Of a stretch of 64,000 nucleotides of DNA, positions 52,162 through 60,659 are shown piece by piece. The position numbers and the translations under genes are program-made. Under the pieces are notes generated by a model. That model was not told the DNA's origin, did no database searches, and saw nothing but the letters and a program-made list of their open reading frames with translations. The DNA is from Clostridia bacterium (GTDB lineage: Bacteria; Bacillota; Clostridia; Oscillospirales; CAG-272), in NCBI GenBank assembly GCA_017399105.1, contig JAFQEJ010000049.1:23945-87944 (forward strand), in the 5' to 3' direction. The number at the start of each line of letters is the position of its first letter. Positions within the stretch are counted from its first letter, which is position 1.

Positions 52162-52551
52162 CTATTCCTCCTTGTACCAATAATAAACCGGCACCTCGTC
52201 GCCGCTGTCCCATGTATCAAAGTAGTGACCGTCCACAACTGCCACCACATGCCCGTCAAGAGCTAACAGATAGCGTCCTTTCGGATGCTCCTCCGCGAAC
52301 CTCCGCACCGAACAGCACTCCTCGCAGTCATCACGCACAAGCGCACGCCGCATGCCCTTGCTTCTGAGGTATGCACCCCATACACGATTCGCCGACGGCA
52401 TGTCCTTTATAATGAAGCCCTGCAGACAAAGTTCGATGTAGGTCTGATCCCAATCCTGCCCCAGCACGGTTGACATCGCCCGTACCGTACAGTCACCCAC
52501 ACGATTATCATCCGGGTTTTCGTTGAATCTGTAGAAGCTGCTGTCCCTCAT
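52162..52551 (-). CDS. phage protein with cysteine-peptidase-like motifs
   Basis: 129 residues. GDCTVRAMSTVLG, followed later by LALDGHVVAVVDGHYFDTWDSG, gives Cys, His and Asp/Asn in the order seen in papain/C39-like folds. GGGAGG lies before ATG 52551. Peptidase activity is not shown by the sequence alone; it may be an inactive relative. Confidence 0.6.
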   Translation of the reverse strand: MRDSSFYRFNENPDDNRVGDCTVRAMSTVLGQDWDQTYIELCLQGFIIKDMPSANRVWGAYLRSKGMRRALVRDDCEECCSVRRFAEEHPKGRYLLALDGHVVAVVDGHYFDTWDSGDEVPVYYWYKEE

Positions 52552-52670
52552 CGCTATCGCCTCCCTGTGATTGCAGTATATCATTAATCCCACAAAACCA
52601 ACATTGCCGAAATGTAGGAATTTTGTAGGAATTTTGTGGTGAGCTGCAGCTAAAAATGGGCATAAAAAAA

Positions 52671-52711
52671 GAAAACCTGTGGAGCAGCTCATTACTGCTC
52701 CACAGGTTTTC
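52671..52711 (-). terminator. Strong phage terminator
   Basis: A perfect 17-bp stem (GAAAACCTGTGGAGCAG with its complement) and a 7-base loop, followed by CTTTTTTTATG on the minus strand. It splits the late genes into two transcripts. Confidence 0.92.
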
Positions 52712-52718
52712 TCGTTAT

Positions 52719-53003
52719 TTATTCATCATAATCCACCAGCACCGGCAGCACCTCGCAGTGCTCCCATGCCCGCATGATCTTCGCAAGCCCCGACGCCTTG
52801 TGCTTGGCTACAAAGTCGCGGCTCACTTCCATGATCTCCGCCGCCGCTTCCTCCGTATTTCCCTCCACAATCACGCAGAATACGCAGTCATGCTCTTTCT
52901 TCGATAAAGATACATAAGTCATGGCAAAATCCAAAACACGCTTGTAGGGCGTTCTGAGCGCCTTTATAACGGTGGGTTTATCTGCTGTAATATTTTCCGG
53001 CAT
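52719..53003 (-). CDS. small phage protein, possible helix-turn-helix
   Basis: 94 residues. The segment EEAAAEIMEVSRDFVAKHKASGLAKIMRAW looks like a sigma region 4 or ArpU-type helix-turn-helix, but the match is loose. Its ATG overlaps the previous stop by one base (TAATG). Confidence 0.5.
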   Translation of the reverse strand: MPENITADKPTVIKALRTPYKRVLDFAMTYVSLSKKEHDCVFCVIVEGNTEEAAAEIMEVSRDFVAKHKASGLAKIMRAWEHCEVLPVLVDYDE

Positions 53004-53272
53004 TAAAATACGCCTCTTTTCCTTGTACGCTCACGCAGGAGCAGATTTGTTGTGGGCGCGGTGCAAGGCGCAGCCATGCTGTCAACCATTTCGCCGCTGT
53101 CAGTACCACATTCGGGACAAAGCTCATCCTGTGCGAAGAGAGTGCCGATGCATACCATCACGAGGATCACCATCAGCGCAAGGATCGCCGCACGGTAAAA
53201 TACCTCTCGACGCTTGTATTTTCGTATGCGGTTTGTAGCCGCTATCAGCGTTCGCTCATATCGCTTTTCCAT
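53003..53272 (-). CDS. small phage membrane protein
   Basis: 89 residues with one hydrophobic segment (FYRAAILALMVILVMVCIGTLFA) after a basic N-terminus and a CPEC motif beyond it. It lies next to the holin, so it may help lysis (a spanin-like or Rz-like role is a guess). Confidence 0.5.
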   Translation of the reverse strand: MEKRYERTLIAATNRIRKYKRREVFYRAAILALMVILVMVCIGTLFAQDELCPECGTDSGEMVDSMAAPCTAPTTNLLLRERTRKRGVF

Positions 53273-53280
53273 GATTCCTC

Positions 53281-53580
53281 CTAAAACATTTCGCTTATTC
53301 TCATAACTTCCGCTTCAATCATCGCATCCAGCGCCGCCGAATCCACTGCAAAGCCCCTCTCCTCGAGGAAGTTCAGCACATACCGCTTCTTCTCCTCGCC
53401 AGCCTTTTCATGCCCCTTCCAGAGCTGTTCTGCCGCCGCTACCGCAATACCTACCCATGCTTCAATCTGCTCTCGCTGAGTCTTGGTTGTCCTGCTCTTG
53501 ATCCACGGAATCACAAATGCCGTGATCAGAGCCGCAAGAAGTGTTATCGCCGCCTGAAGAATTGTTGTCAGATCGATCAT
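53281..53580 (-). CDS. phage holin, LL-H family
   Basis: 99 residues. One N-terminal hydrophobic segment (ILQAAITLLAALITAFVIPWI) is followed by a cytoplasmic helical domain (QIEAWVGIAVAAAEQLWKGHEKAGEEKKRYVLNFLEERGF), the pattern of the LL-H holin family. AAAAGGAG lies before ATG 53580. It would time release of a lysin, but no lysin gene remains. Confidence 0.82.
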   Translation of the reverse strand: MIDLTTILQAAITLLAALITAFVIPWIKSRTTKTQREQIEAWVGIAVAAAEQLWKGHEKAGEEKKRYVLNFLEERGFAVDSAALDAMIEAEVMRISEMF

Positions 53581-53770
53581 TTTTGTTATTCTCCTTTTCA
53601 AAAATCTTAATCATTGCCAGAAAGCCGCCCTCGGCCCCGGCGAAAGCAAACACACACCCGATCAGCGTGCTTGGCTCATACTGTACCGCAAAGGCACATA
53701 CGATCATTGCCACTGTAAATACTACGAGAAAGATCAGCAGTGATGCGATTACTATCTTACTGAACCGCAT
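53462..53770 (-). CDS. small phage membrane protein overlapping the holin gene
   Basis: 102 residues with two hydrophobic segments (VIASLLIFLVVFTVAMIVCAF and LIGCVFAFAGAEGGFLAMIKIF). Related phage proteins end shortly after the second segment. Here an Asp/Ser-rich tail reads 119 bases into the holin in another frame, so a frameshift may have removed the normal stop. It may be a second holin or antiholin. Confidence 0.55.
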   Translation of the reverse strand: MRFSKIVIASLLIFLVVFTVAMIVCAFAVQYEPSTLIGCVFAFAGAEGGFLAMIKIFEKENNKNDRSDNNSSGGDNTSCGSDHGICDSVDQEQDNQDSARAD

Positions 53771-53804
53771 TTCATAAATTCACCTCCGAATGTATATAAT
53801 ACTA

Positions 53805-53843
53805 TTGACACAAACATCAATATATGGTACAATATATTGTACA
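53805..53843 (+). promoter_or_regulatory. Promoter and operator of the YefM-YoeB pair
   Basis: TTGACA and TACAAT are separated by 17 bases. The -10 element lies in a perfect 16-base palindrome, GTACAATATATTGTAC (53827-53842). TGTACA, the known YefM core, is present at 53838-53843. The antitoxin should repress here. Confidence 0.82.
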
Positions 53844-53860
53844 AGAAAGGAGCTGTTTAT

Positions 53861-54124
53861 ATGTTAGCTGTGAATTATTCCACCATTCGAAACAATCTCA
53901 AAGATTATTGCGACAAAGCAACCGATGACGGCGAAACCGTCATTGTAACCCGCAAGGACGAAAAGAATGTCGTCATACTCAGTCTTGAGCAGTACAACGC
54001 CCTAACCAAAGCCGCACGTAATTCTGAGTACCTGAACAAACTTGACCGCAGCATCGATCAGCTTGCAGCCGGACGCACTGTTACCAAAACCCTTGAAGAG
54101 CTCGAGGCAATGGCAGATGAGTAA
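53861..54124 (+). CDS. type II antitoxin, Phd/YefM family
   Basis: 87 residues. The N-terminal fold (LAVNYSTIRNNLKDYCDKATDDGETVIVTRKDEKNVVILSLEQYNAL) matches YefM. The C-terminal helical tail would wrap the toxin. AAAGGAG lies 7 bases before ATG 53861. It overlaps the toxin by 8 bases and points against the surrounding phage genes. Confidence 0.9.
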   Translation: MLAVNYSTIRNNLKDYCDKATDDGETVIVTRKDEKNVVILSLEQYNALTKAARNSEYLNKLDRSIDQLAAGRTVTKTLEELEAMADE

Positions 54125-54377
54125 CATCACATTTTCAGATACCGCCTGGGATGAATATCTCTATTGGCAGTCCACCGATAAAGCCACTTTAAAAAAGATT
54201 AACGAGCTTCTCCGCGACACCTGCCGTAACGGTCCCGCTAATGGTATTGGCAAGCCGGAACCACTCAAGCACCGTAAAGCCTGGAGCCGTCGCATCGACC
54301 GTGCAAACCGTTTCGTTTATACCGTCGATGATAAAGGAAACATTCTCGTCATATCTCTTCGCGGTCACTATGAATAA
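54117..54377 (+). CDS. type II toxin, Txe/YoeB family mRNA interferase
   Basis: 86 residues, the standard YoeB length. It cuts mRNA on the ribosome. The active-site positions are present: Glu in GIGKPEPLKH, Arg in RRIDRANRFVY, and the terminal GHYE with the catalytic His-Tyr. It appears intact, so the pair may still be addictive and could have slowed loss of the prophage remnant. Confidence 0.92.
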   Translation: MSNITFSDTAWDEYLYWQSTDKATLKKINELLRDTCRNGPANGIGKPEPLKHRKAWSRRIDRANRFVYTVDDKGNILVISLRGHYE

Positions 54378-54383
54378 TCCATC

Positions 54384-54416
54384 AAAGAGTTGTCACGCAT
54401 AAGACAGCTCTTTTTT
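54384..54416. terminator. Terminator between the toxin and the capsid fragment
   Basis: AAAGAG-T-TGTC pairs with GACA-G-CTCTTT, then a T-run. It lies between convergent genes. Confidence 0.75.
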
Positions 54417-55077
54417 ATTTGTACCGACATCCTCCCAGCGCCTTCAGCAGCTCCTCCAGATTGCCGATATCCCCCTTGTGCTGCTGCCAGTATCTATAAT
54501 CAAGACCGAACGCATTCTGCACGCTCAGCTGAGCTGCACCAAGATATCTGTATGCATCCATTGTGTTTACATATACTACGATTTTCGTAGCATCTTTACG
54601 CATTGTCTTGAATTTGTTCTTCACCGAACCGATCGCCAGTGCAATACCCATCTGAAAATCACTTGCTGTGTTTTTCAGTTCTCCGGTAAGCGCAAATGCA
54701 TAAAAACCACTGAGGATTTTTCCGATCAGCTCGTTAGTAAATTCCTCATCGTTTTTTTCAATGGCGATTTCGGGACCGTATTTATCCACATCTTCAAGCG
54801 AAATGCCCTTTCCGTATTTCAGCACCTTCAGATCTGCATGTGCAACCTCTTCTACATGTGCCTTGCTCAGAGGAATTTCTGCACCTTCGTCTACGTTTCC
54901 GTCCTCCAGTGTAAGGGATGCACGATAAGATCTGAGAACTGTGCCCGGTTCTTTGCGAATCGGACGGGTTACACCCATGATTTCACGCAGCGCGTTCCAT
55001 TTCTGCGCAAATACTGTTACAAAGTCGTTTTTTCTTGCTTCTACATCAAAATCGGTAGTAACTGTTAAACCTGCCAT
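54415..55077 (-). CDS. phage major capsid protein, C-terminally truncated and chimeric
   Basis: 220 residues. The N-terminal 185 or so look like a Clostridia phage capsid (FDVEARKNDFVTVFAQKWNALREIMGV...YGKGISLEDVDKYGPEIAIEKND...ATKIVVYVNTMDAYRYLGAAQLSVQNAFGLDY). The final 18-20 residues (HKGDIGNLEELLKALGG) do not fit the capsid and read like the end of another gene. It follows the scaffold gene by 3 bases. A deletion that removed the tail module is the simplest explanation. Confidence 0.72.
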   Translation of the reverse strand: MAGLTVTTDFDVEARKNDFVTVFAQKWNALREIMGVTRPIRKEPGTVLRSYRASLTLEDGNVDEGAEIPLSKAHVEEVAHADLKVLKYGKGISLEDVDKYGPEIAIEKNDEEFTNELIGKILSGFYAFALTGELKNTASDFQMGIALAIGSVKNKFKTMRKDATKIVVYVNTMDAYRYLGAAQLSVQNAFGLDYRYWQQHKGDIGNLEELLKALGGCRYK

Positions 55078-55080
55078 AAA

Positions 55081-55692
55081 TTATTCTCCTTTTTCACTTT
55101 GATAAAGTTTTACGAGTTCGGCTTGACGCTCGGAAGCACTCAGCACATACCTGCCGTTTTCTCTTTTATAGATTTCTTCCTTGGTCTTTACTTCTCCGTT
55201 CCCGCCGTTTACCGGAGGCTTCGCCGTATCCGCACCCTTTTCCTCGGTTGTCGTGATAAACTCGGCATAATCCTCCTTGATTCCTTTGGTGCGCTCCTCG
55301 GCATCCTTGATCTTGCCCTCTTTGGTAAGCTCGATGCCGTCGATGTCGGTGATCTTCACAATCGCATCGATCCGCTTTTCGGAGATGCCGACTTCCTTCA
55401 GCAGGGCTCTGTATGCCTCTGCCTTTGCCGCCTTTGTCTCCTTCGCCGTGATGTCGCTTTTGTAGGCTTCAAAGTCTGCGTGTTCCTTCTCATACTTTGA
55501 CTGCCAATCGCCGCCATCCTTCTTCAGTTCGTCCAATTCCTTCCGGACGCCGACCAGCTTCTCAGCGTCGGCCTTGTAGCCTTTGGCTTCTTCCTTCAAG
55601 CCCTCCACCGTCTCGGTGTGCGCATCGATAATCTGATCGATTTTTTCTTCTTCGATACCCATTGCTTTGAGCATCTTTCTTGTAAGTGCCAT
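55081..55692 (-). CDS. phage scaffolding protein (GP20-like)
   Basis: 203 residues. MLKAMGIEEEKIDQIIDAHTETVEGLKEEAKGYK, a long coiled coil, then ALLKEVGISEKRIDAIVKITDID are typical of the phage minor structural protein GP20 (scaffold) family. ATG 55692 has GGAGGA upstream. It guides capsid assembly and precedes the capsid gene. Confidence 0.85.
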   Translation of the reverse strand: MALTRKMLKAMGIEEEKIDQIIDAHTETVEGLKEEAKGYKADAEKLVGVRKELDELKKDGGDWQSKYEKEHADFEAYKSDITAKETKAAKAEAYRALLKEVGISEKRIDAIVKITDIDGIELTKEGKIKDAEERTKGIKEDYAEFITTTEEKGADTAKPPVNGGNGEVKTKEEIYKRENGRYVLSASERQAELVKLYQSEKGE

Positions 55693-55830
55693 GGCACTAT
55701 CCTCCGTTTCTTCGGCGCGGTTCTTCGCGCAGATAGTGTAATTCGGGCAAAGCCCGTATATCAAAAGCGGTCACCCGCATTTGAGCAAAAAAACAACAGA
55801 GGGCGCGTTTACGCTCTCTGCTGTCGTGAT

Positions 55831-56244
55831 TTAATTGTCCCCGCCGCCCATCTCATCCTTGATAATGCTGCGATAGGTTTGTGTATGATCTGCAACCGCA
55901 GGCTTGATAAATGGCTGCGGCTCCTGTCCGCTTGTGCGGTGCCATTTGCCGTCCGCATCCTGATAACTCCATGGTGTAGGACGTCCGCCCGGATAATATA
56001 TACCGGTGCCCAGCTCCACATAGGGTGCATATTCCACATTGGTACCTACCCATGCTTCCTGCTTTCCCGTATCAACCCTGTGTGTGATGCTTCCGCGCAA
56101 ATTGCCCGTATCAACCGGACACAGCTCGACGGCGAAGCTCTCCGCCGCCATGCCGCACCGCTCCAGCGCACGTGCCACAGCCATGCGAAGCTCAGCACCC
56201 ACAAGATCGCTGTTGTCTGTGATTTTGAGGTCTTTGAGAATCAT
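55831..56244 (-). CDS. HK97 gp10-family phage protein
   Basis: 137 residues. The family core is visible: ARALERCGMAAESFAVELCPVDTGNLRGSITHRVDTGKQEAWVGTNVEYAPYVELGTG, ending QPFIKPAVADHTQTYRSIIKDEM. These proteins sit at the head-tail joint. It overlaps the 67-residue gene by 4 bases. Confidence 0.86.
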   Translation of the reverse strand: MILKDLKITDNSDLVGAELRMAVARALERCGMAAESFAVELCPVDTGNLRGSITHRVDTGKQEAWVGTNVEYAPYVELGTGIYYPGGRPTPWSYQDADGKWHRTSGQEPQPFIKPAVADHTQTYRSIIKDEMGGGDN

Positions 56245-56444
56245 TTGTCCCCCTCCGAAAACAAATGCTTATATTCATCCTTCAGATTGTTTAGCTTATT
56301 ATCATATTCGCGAATAATTTCGTCGCCCTCTCCATCATGTCCGTGTGATGGCCGAGAATCTTCCAAGGCTTTGCCAAGCTGTTTTTGAAGATCTTTCGCC
56401 TTTTTTATATATTCTTGATAATCCTTATGTTTGCGATCAATCAT
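56241..56444 (-). CDS. small protein after the MuF gene, possible immunity protein
   Basis: 67 residues, highly charged and helical (YIKKAKDLQKQLGKALEDSRP...NKLNNLKDEYKHLF). It overlaps the MuF gene by 8 bases and the gp10-like gene by 4. Small genes in this position behind MuF proteins with variable C-termini have been proposed as immunity genes. No direct evidence for that role here. Confidence 0.55.
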   Translation of the reverse strand: MIDRKHKDYQEYIKKAKDLQKQLGKALEDSRPSHGHDGEGDEIIREYDNKLNNLKDEYKHLFSEGDK

Positions 56445-57960
56445 CGGCTGCTAACCTTTCGTAATTTATTTTATATTTCTCGCATAATTTGCGTACTACC
56501 ATGTCATACCCGTCCTCATCTATATCGATTTCGTTATTGATTGATAACTCATAGATATCTGTAGTGTATATGCTGTTAAATTCATTATACACGTTTTCGT
56601 AACTTGATGCAAGACTGTTTTCGGTTCTTTCAAGCGTATATCTGTACTTGTAATCGGATGCTTCCGCATATCTTTGCTCATTCGCAATGAAAAACGCCAT
56701 ATCATCCGCACTGAAAGAATGTTTTGTGGTTTTTCTCGGATGGTTGTGATAGCTGTATGATCCTTTCAGCATCTCCGGTATGCTGCCTGTTGCCACCGAT
56801 CCATCACCTCCCACAACACGCCATATTTTCCCGCTTGCTGTAATTGTGTAGCTTGACTCTATTTTTTTGTTTCGTGCATCTTTTTCAACATCGTGCAGTT
56901 TGGCTTTAATCTGACTTTCATTCTTGTATTCCGTATGCCCTATAACAGACACATTCTTAGGCAGATTTTTGTTTTCTTCTTCAAGCGCTTCTTTCGCCTT
57001 AACCCATTCATCATAGGTCATATCGCTCACAAGCTCATTGCGCCCGGTCACAGGGTTCCTCATCCGCCGCATCACCGGCTCTGCGATAATCCCCTCTTTT
57101 TCAACGGTGACTACCCTGCATCGGCAGTTATACACCATCCAGGGCGGTGCCGTCATATCACCCGGAAACATCATCGTCACCGGACCATAATGAAACGGCT
57201 TGTCATAGTCCACAACCTGCCCGTCCATCATGCCGTGCTCATGCCGCGTCCTGCCGTCCAGCGTCGCAATCCATTTCTTTCGCACCTTAATGCCAAGCGC
57301 GGCTGCCTTCTCATAGTTGTGCTGCCGCCCCGAATTCTGTGCACTGGTCATCGCTGTCCTGGCGTTCCGCTTGGAAGCCCTCTCATCCATGTCGGTCACA
57401 TTCCGCAGCCGCTCGGCAACCTTGCCAATATCCTCGCCCTGCAGAATGGCGGTTGTGATCTCCGCCGCAATGTGCTTCCGATTCCAGAGCATATCTCTTG
57501 TCAGCTTCGGCGACGGGTCTGGCAATATGTCCGGATTGTTTGCCATAAGATTTTCCACCGTCGCCCGATCATAGAGCGAAAAATCCACATCCGCCCCCGC
57601 CTGCTCGATGGTGTAAGCCGTGTAGTTGTAATTCAGCGCGAATATATCGGGAAGCTCCCCCTTCACAATCGCCATCGCTTCCACATCAGCCTGCGCCGCA
57701 TCCATTGCCAGCCTGTCAGCAAGCGCATCAAACCGCTTGCCCCGCGCAATCTGCGTTATCCGCCATTTTTTGTACTGTTCTTCGGTGATTCTGCCCTTTT
57801 TGAGATTTCCCCGCATCTCGCGATCCCTCTCACGGAATTTCTCAAAATACGCCTTTCCCTTTTCGATCAGCTCATCTGCAGCCCGCCTGTAATGCTCTCT
57901 TAACTCCAGCTCCAGATTTGCAATCGCTGCGTCGGTTCGCTCATGCGCCAGATCCTTCAT
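56437..57960 (-). CDS. MuF/SPP1 gp7-type head protein with JAMM-like C-terminal domain
   Basis: 507 residues. Residues about 190-300 carry the head-morphogenesis signature (RNARTAMTSAQNSGRQHNY, RTRHEHGMMDG, PPWMVYNCRCRVV). A linker leads to a separate C-terminal domain (about 345-507) with SYHNHPRKTTKHSFSADDMAFF. H-x-H and S-x-x-D, 9 residues apart, plus an upstream Glu, recall JAB/JAMM metallopeptidases. MuF proteins with variable C-terminal effector domains are a described phage polymorphic-toxin family. The gene overlaps the portal by 20 bases. Confidence 0.85.
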   Translation of the reverse strand: MKDLAHERTDAAIANLELELREHYRRAADELIEKGKAYFEKFRERDREMRGNLKKGRITEEQYKKWRITQIARGKRFDALADRLAMDAAQADVEAMAIVKGELPDIFALNYNYTAYTIEQAGADVDFSLYDRATVENLMANNPDILPDPSPKLTRDMLWNRKHIAAEITTAILQGEDIGKVAERLRNVTDMDERASKRNARTAMTSAQNSGRQHNYEKAAALGIKVRKKWIATLDGRTRHEHGMMDGQVVDYDKPFHYGPVTMMFPGDMTAPPWMVYNCRCRVVTVEKEGIIAEPVMRRMRNPVTGRNELVSDMTYDEWVKAKEALEEENKNLPKNVSVIGHTEYKNESQIKAKLHDVEKDARNKKIESSYTITASGKIWRVVGGDGSVATGSIPEMLKGSYSYHNHPRKTTKHSFSADDMAFFIANEQRYAEASDYKYRYTLERTENSLASSYENVYNEFNSIYTTDIYELSINNEIDIDEDGYDMVVRKLCEKYKINYERLAADD

Positions 57961-59314
57961 CCTCGATCACTTCCTCATCGGGCGGCGGCAGCATGCGTCT
58001 GACATCCTCCGCATCCCTCTCGGCAAGAATTTTATCAACCTCCTCCGGCGTCAGCCAGGGAAGCTTACGAAGGAGTGTTTCATCGTCCAGATAGGAAGCC
58101 GCAAGCAACACCTTTTCGGTTTCCTCCATCTGATTCACAATGGGTGATCGTGTAAAGGTAACATTGTCCTCAATACCCGCTACCGCTAAAATGCCCTGAA
58201 TAAAATCAATCAGGCAGTATTCAAATTCGTCCGCCTTGTTGTTCAGCGGCTCGTATGCCGCCATGATCTGCGTTGCCGTCACATTTCCTGCCGCCAGCTT
58301 GATCACATTCAGCGCCATGAAATCGTTATACAGATCGTTTTCCAGCCGCGTCAGATAGGCTTCGCGCCCCTCGTGCGGCACATCTATCGTGTGCGCTGTC
58401 GCCTTAACACCGTCTATTGCCGCCGCCTTCAGCGTTTTCATGCGCTCCACAAACTGTGCGAGATCGATGTCACCCATACCGCCTGCGTTTTCCAGTGTCC
58501 AGTAGATCAGCGATGCATCGTCCAGATCATTTGCAAATCCGCTCTTGATCAGATCGTAGCAGTCAATGTTCTCTCGCATGCCCACAAGCTCGCTCTGATG
58601 CTGCTTGTTGCCCCACAGCGGCACCACAGGGAAAGCCGGATAGTTATCACCGTCAAGAATCACAGCCCCATCCGCCTCGCTGGTTCTCACCTTCAGCTTG
58701 TAAGTGCGCTTCGGCTTCAGGATTTCCATATCCTTGCCCTCTCTGCGGATGTAATCGGTGTATCCGTCAAGCTCGAACAGCGTGTACCGCATAGGCTTGT
58801 CGTTTGCCAGCTGCCAGAAGCGAATCCCCGCCTTTATGGCACCGTCCTCTTCATCATACAGCGGCATGAATTCAAGCAGCTCATATACCTCAATGTGATC
58901 GAGATTGTAAAATCCGTATGCTGCCCCCTGCACCAGCGCCGATTTCCCCGCATCATAAAGACGCATATCAAAATCCACGCCCAACCGCTTTTTTGTGTCT
59001 TCCCGCTCAAAATTCGCACCGTTTTCCAGCAGATAGGATGCCTCCTGCGTAACAAAACGCGCAAAGAAATTGGATGCACATTTGTGATTGGCGGTGAACC
59101 TGTCTTCCACCGCATTACCGCGCAGATCATACAGCAGCTTTCGATAACGGTTGATGGTTACATTGCGCTGCTTCTCATATTCCACAGCATCCCGGGCGAT
59201 CCTGTAAGCCTCGCTTGCTTTGTGCTCCCTTACCGCCGCCTCGATAAATGCCATTCTGTCAGCTTCGTTTGCTCCGATCTCCAAAAGATCGTTGTATGTC
59301 TTTATCTTACTCAC
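57941..59314 (-). CDS. phage portal protein (SPP1 gp6 type)
   Basis: 457 residues, the usual length. Motifs include HKCASNFFARFVTQEASYLL, YDAGKSALVQGAAYGFYNLDH, LWGNKQHQSELVGMRENIDCYDLIKSGFANDLDDA and ITKLAAG-like NVIKLAAGNVTATQIMAAYEPL. It forms the dodecameric DNA gate of the head. It follows the terminase fragment by one base. Confidence 0.9.
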   Translation of the reverse strand: MSKIKTYNDLLEIGANEADRMAFIEAAVREHKASEAYRIARDAVEYEKQRNVTINRYRKLLYDLRGNAVEDRFTANHKCASNFFARFVTQEASYLLENGANFEREDTKKRLGVDFDMRLYDAGKSALVQGAAYGFYNLDHIEVYELLEFMPLYDEEDGAIKAGIRFWQLANDKPMRYTLFELDGYTDYIRREGKDMEILKPKRTYKLKVRTSEADGAVILDGDNYPAFPVVPLWGNKQHQSELVGMRENIDCYDLIKSGFANDLDDASLIYWTLENAGGMGDIDLAQFVERMKTLKAAAIDGVKATAHTIDVPHEGREAYLTRLENDLYNDFMALNVIKLAAGNVTATQIMAAYEPLNNKADEFEYCLIDFIQGILAVAGIEDNVTFTRSPIVNQMEETEKVLLAASYLDDETLLRKLPWLTPEEVDKILAERDAEDVRRMLPPPDEEVIEDEGSGA

Positions 59315-59315
59315 C

Positions 59316-59627
59316 TCACATCATCCAGATCGGATGATAATCACCCTCGCGCACCTTTCGGCGCAGAATGGTGTTTGCAAAATACCGTATATCGTCCATC
59401 GCGTGATCGTTTTCCTTGATCACCCTGTCCTCGGTCGCTTTTTCGTCCCAGCGGTACAGCCCGAATTCGGTAATCGCATCCCCGCAGGAGCGATGAATCT
59501 TGATATTGCCCTCTCTAAGATAAACCGCGACGCGGCGTATCCCGTCCAGCACATCATTGTCAGCCTGCACCACGGTAAAGCCTTTTTTCCGCAGTGCTGC
59601 AATAAAAGAAGCCGCCGAAGGCTGAAG
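59316..59627 (-). pseudogene. terminase large subunit, C-terminal fragment
   Basis: About 100 residues of the nuclease domain remain: PSAASFIAALRKKGFTVVQADNDVLDGIRRVAVYLREGNIKIH...ENDHAMDDIRYFANTIL. The ATPase half is missing. The break falls exactly at an IS3-type end (59628), so the insertion or a deletion from it removed the rest. Confidence 0.82.
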
Positions 59628-59955
59628 TGAGCCCAAAAGTTTAGACAAAAATTAAATATTAAATTGTTTGTGAATGAGCTCGGTATTGAACTGGGCTCAT
59701 TCCATTTAGTTTGAGAGAGATTCTTTCGTTGTTGTAGTAATGTATGTACTCTTCCAACTTTTCAATGAATCCCCGAGGGGATTCAAATTTTTCGCCGTAA
59801 TACATCTCAACTTTCAACCTACCAAAGAAGTTTTCCATTATACCGTTGTCCATACAGTTTCCTTTTCTGGACATGCTTTGGGTAATATTGTGTTCGGCAT
59901 GTAATCGCTGGTACTCGGCGTGTTGGTATTGCCAACCCTGATCAGAGTGAAACAA
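59628..59955 (-). mobile_element. IS3-family insertion sequence remnant
   Basis: The end TGAGCCCAAAAGTTTAGAC resembles IS3/IS150 terminal repeats. Adjacent is the C-terminal third of an IS3 OrfB transposase (59659-59955, 98 residues): HSDQGWQYQ with the second Asp, SMSRKGNCMDNG, and ENFFGRLKVEM with the Glu of the DDE triad. The rest of OrfB, OrfA and the other end are gone. Confidence 0.85.
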
Positions 59956-59969
59956 AGGTCGTGCATGAC

Positions 59970-60648
59970 AAGAGCCCCAAAGACAGTGCGTAACGGTTAC
60001 GGATTGATCTCTTCAGCTTTACATTTTGTGTGTCCGGAAAACACTTTGATGTCCTGCTGCCACAAAAAGTTAAGCCACAAATTATCATCCCCACCGAGAA
60101 CGAAATGCAAACACTTCTTGCTAACATCAAAGATACAGACCTCGAAATTCCCGTTCTCCTGTGTGCCGTCTGTGGTATGCGCTGATCGGAGATCGCAGCA
60201 CTCAAAGGTCTGATATTGATTTAGATAACGGCTTGCTTTCTATCCGTTCAGCCGTTGTGCTCGATGAAAATAAAACTTCGTTGAAAAAGGCACAAAAACC
60301 ACGTCAGGAACACGCACCATAAAAATATTTACTCCCGTTCTTAATGTCCTAAAGCGTTCAAACAAAGATGCTGAATATGTCTAACTTTTAAATCCTTCCA
60401 AAATTACCGATCATTTTTTCTGCATTAAAACGAGCAGGAATCAGACACTTCCGCTTTCATGACCCTAGACATTATGCAGTATCAGTTATGTTATCCCTTA
60501 ACATGCCAAAAAATATATCGCAGATTATGTCGGACACAAATCTGAAAAAATGATTGATACCGTGTATGGTCACATAATGATCAATGCTCATAACCGATTT
60601 ATGGCCGCTGTCGATAACTACTATACTGCCCTGCTGCAGTATAATTAA
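59970..60648 (+). pseudogene. phage tyrosine integrase pseudogene
   Basis: Several frames together rebuild the C-terminal half of an XerC/phage-type integrase: PKTVRNGYGLISSALH, PTENEMQTLL, CAVCGMR-stop-SEIAALKG (the Arg box, with a stop right after it), HDPRHYAVSVML (H-x-x-R-H), VGHKSEKM and the catalytic Tyr in DTVYGH, ending near 60648. At least four lesions are present and the N-terminus is lost at the IS3 junction. Its place beside the tRNA fits the original integration module. Confidence 0.85.
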
Positions 60649-60659
60649 TTTCCCATTTC

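Noticed and set aside
51004..59627. Active prophage or gene transfer agent
   Set aside because: The integrase and terminase are broken and the tail module, lysin, replication and repressor genes are missing.
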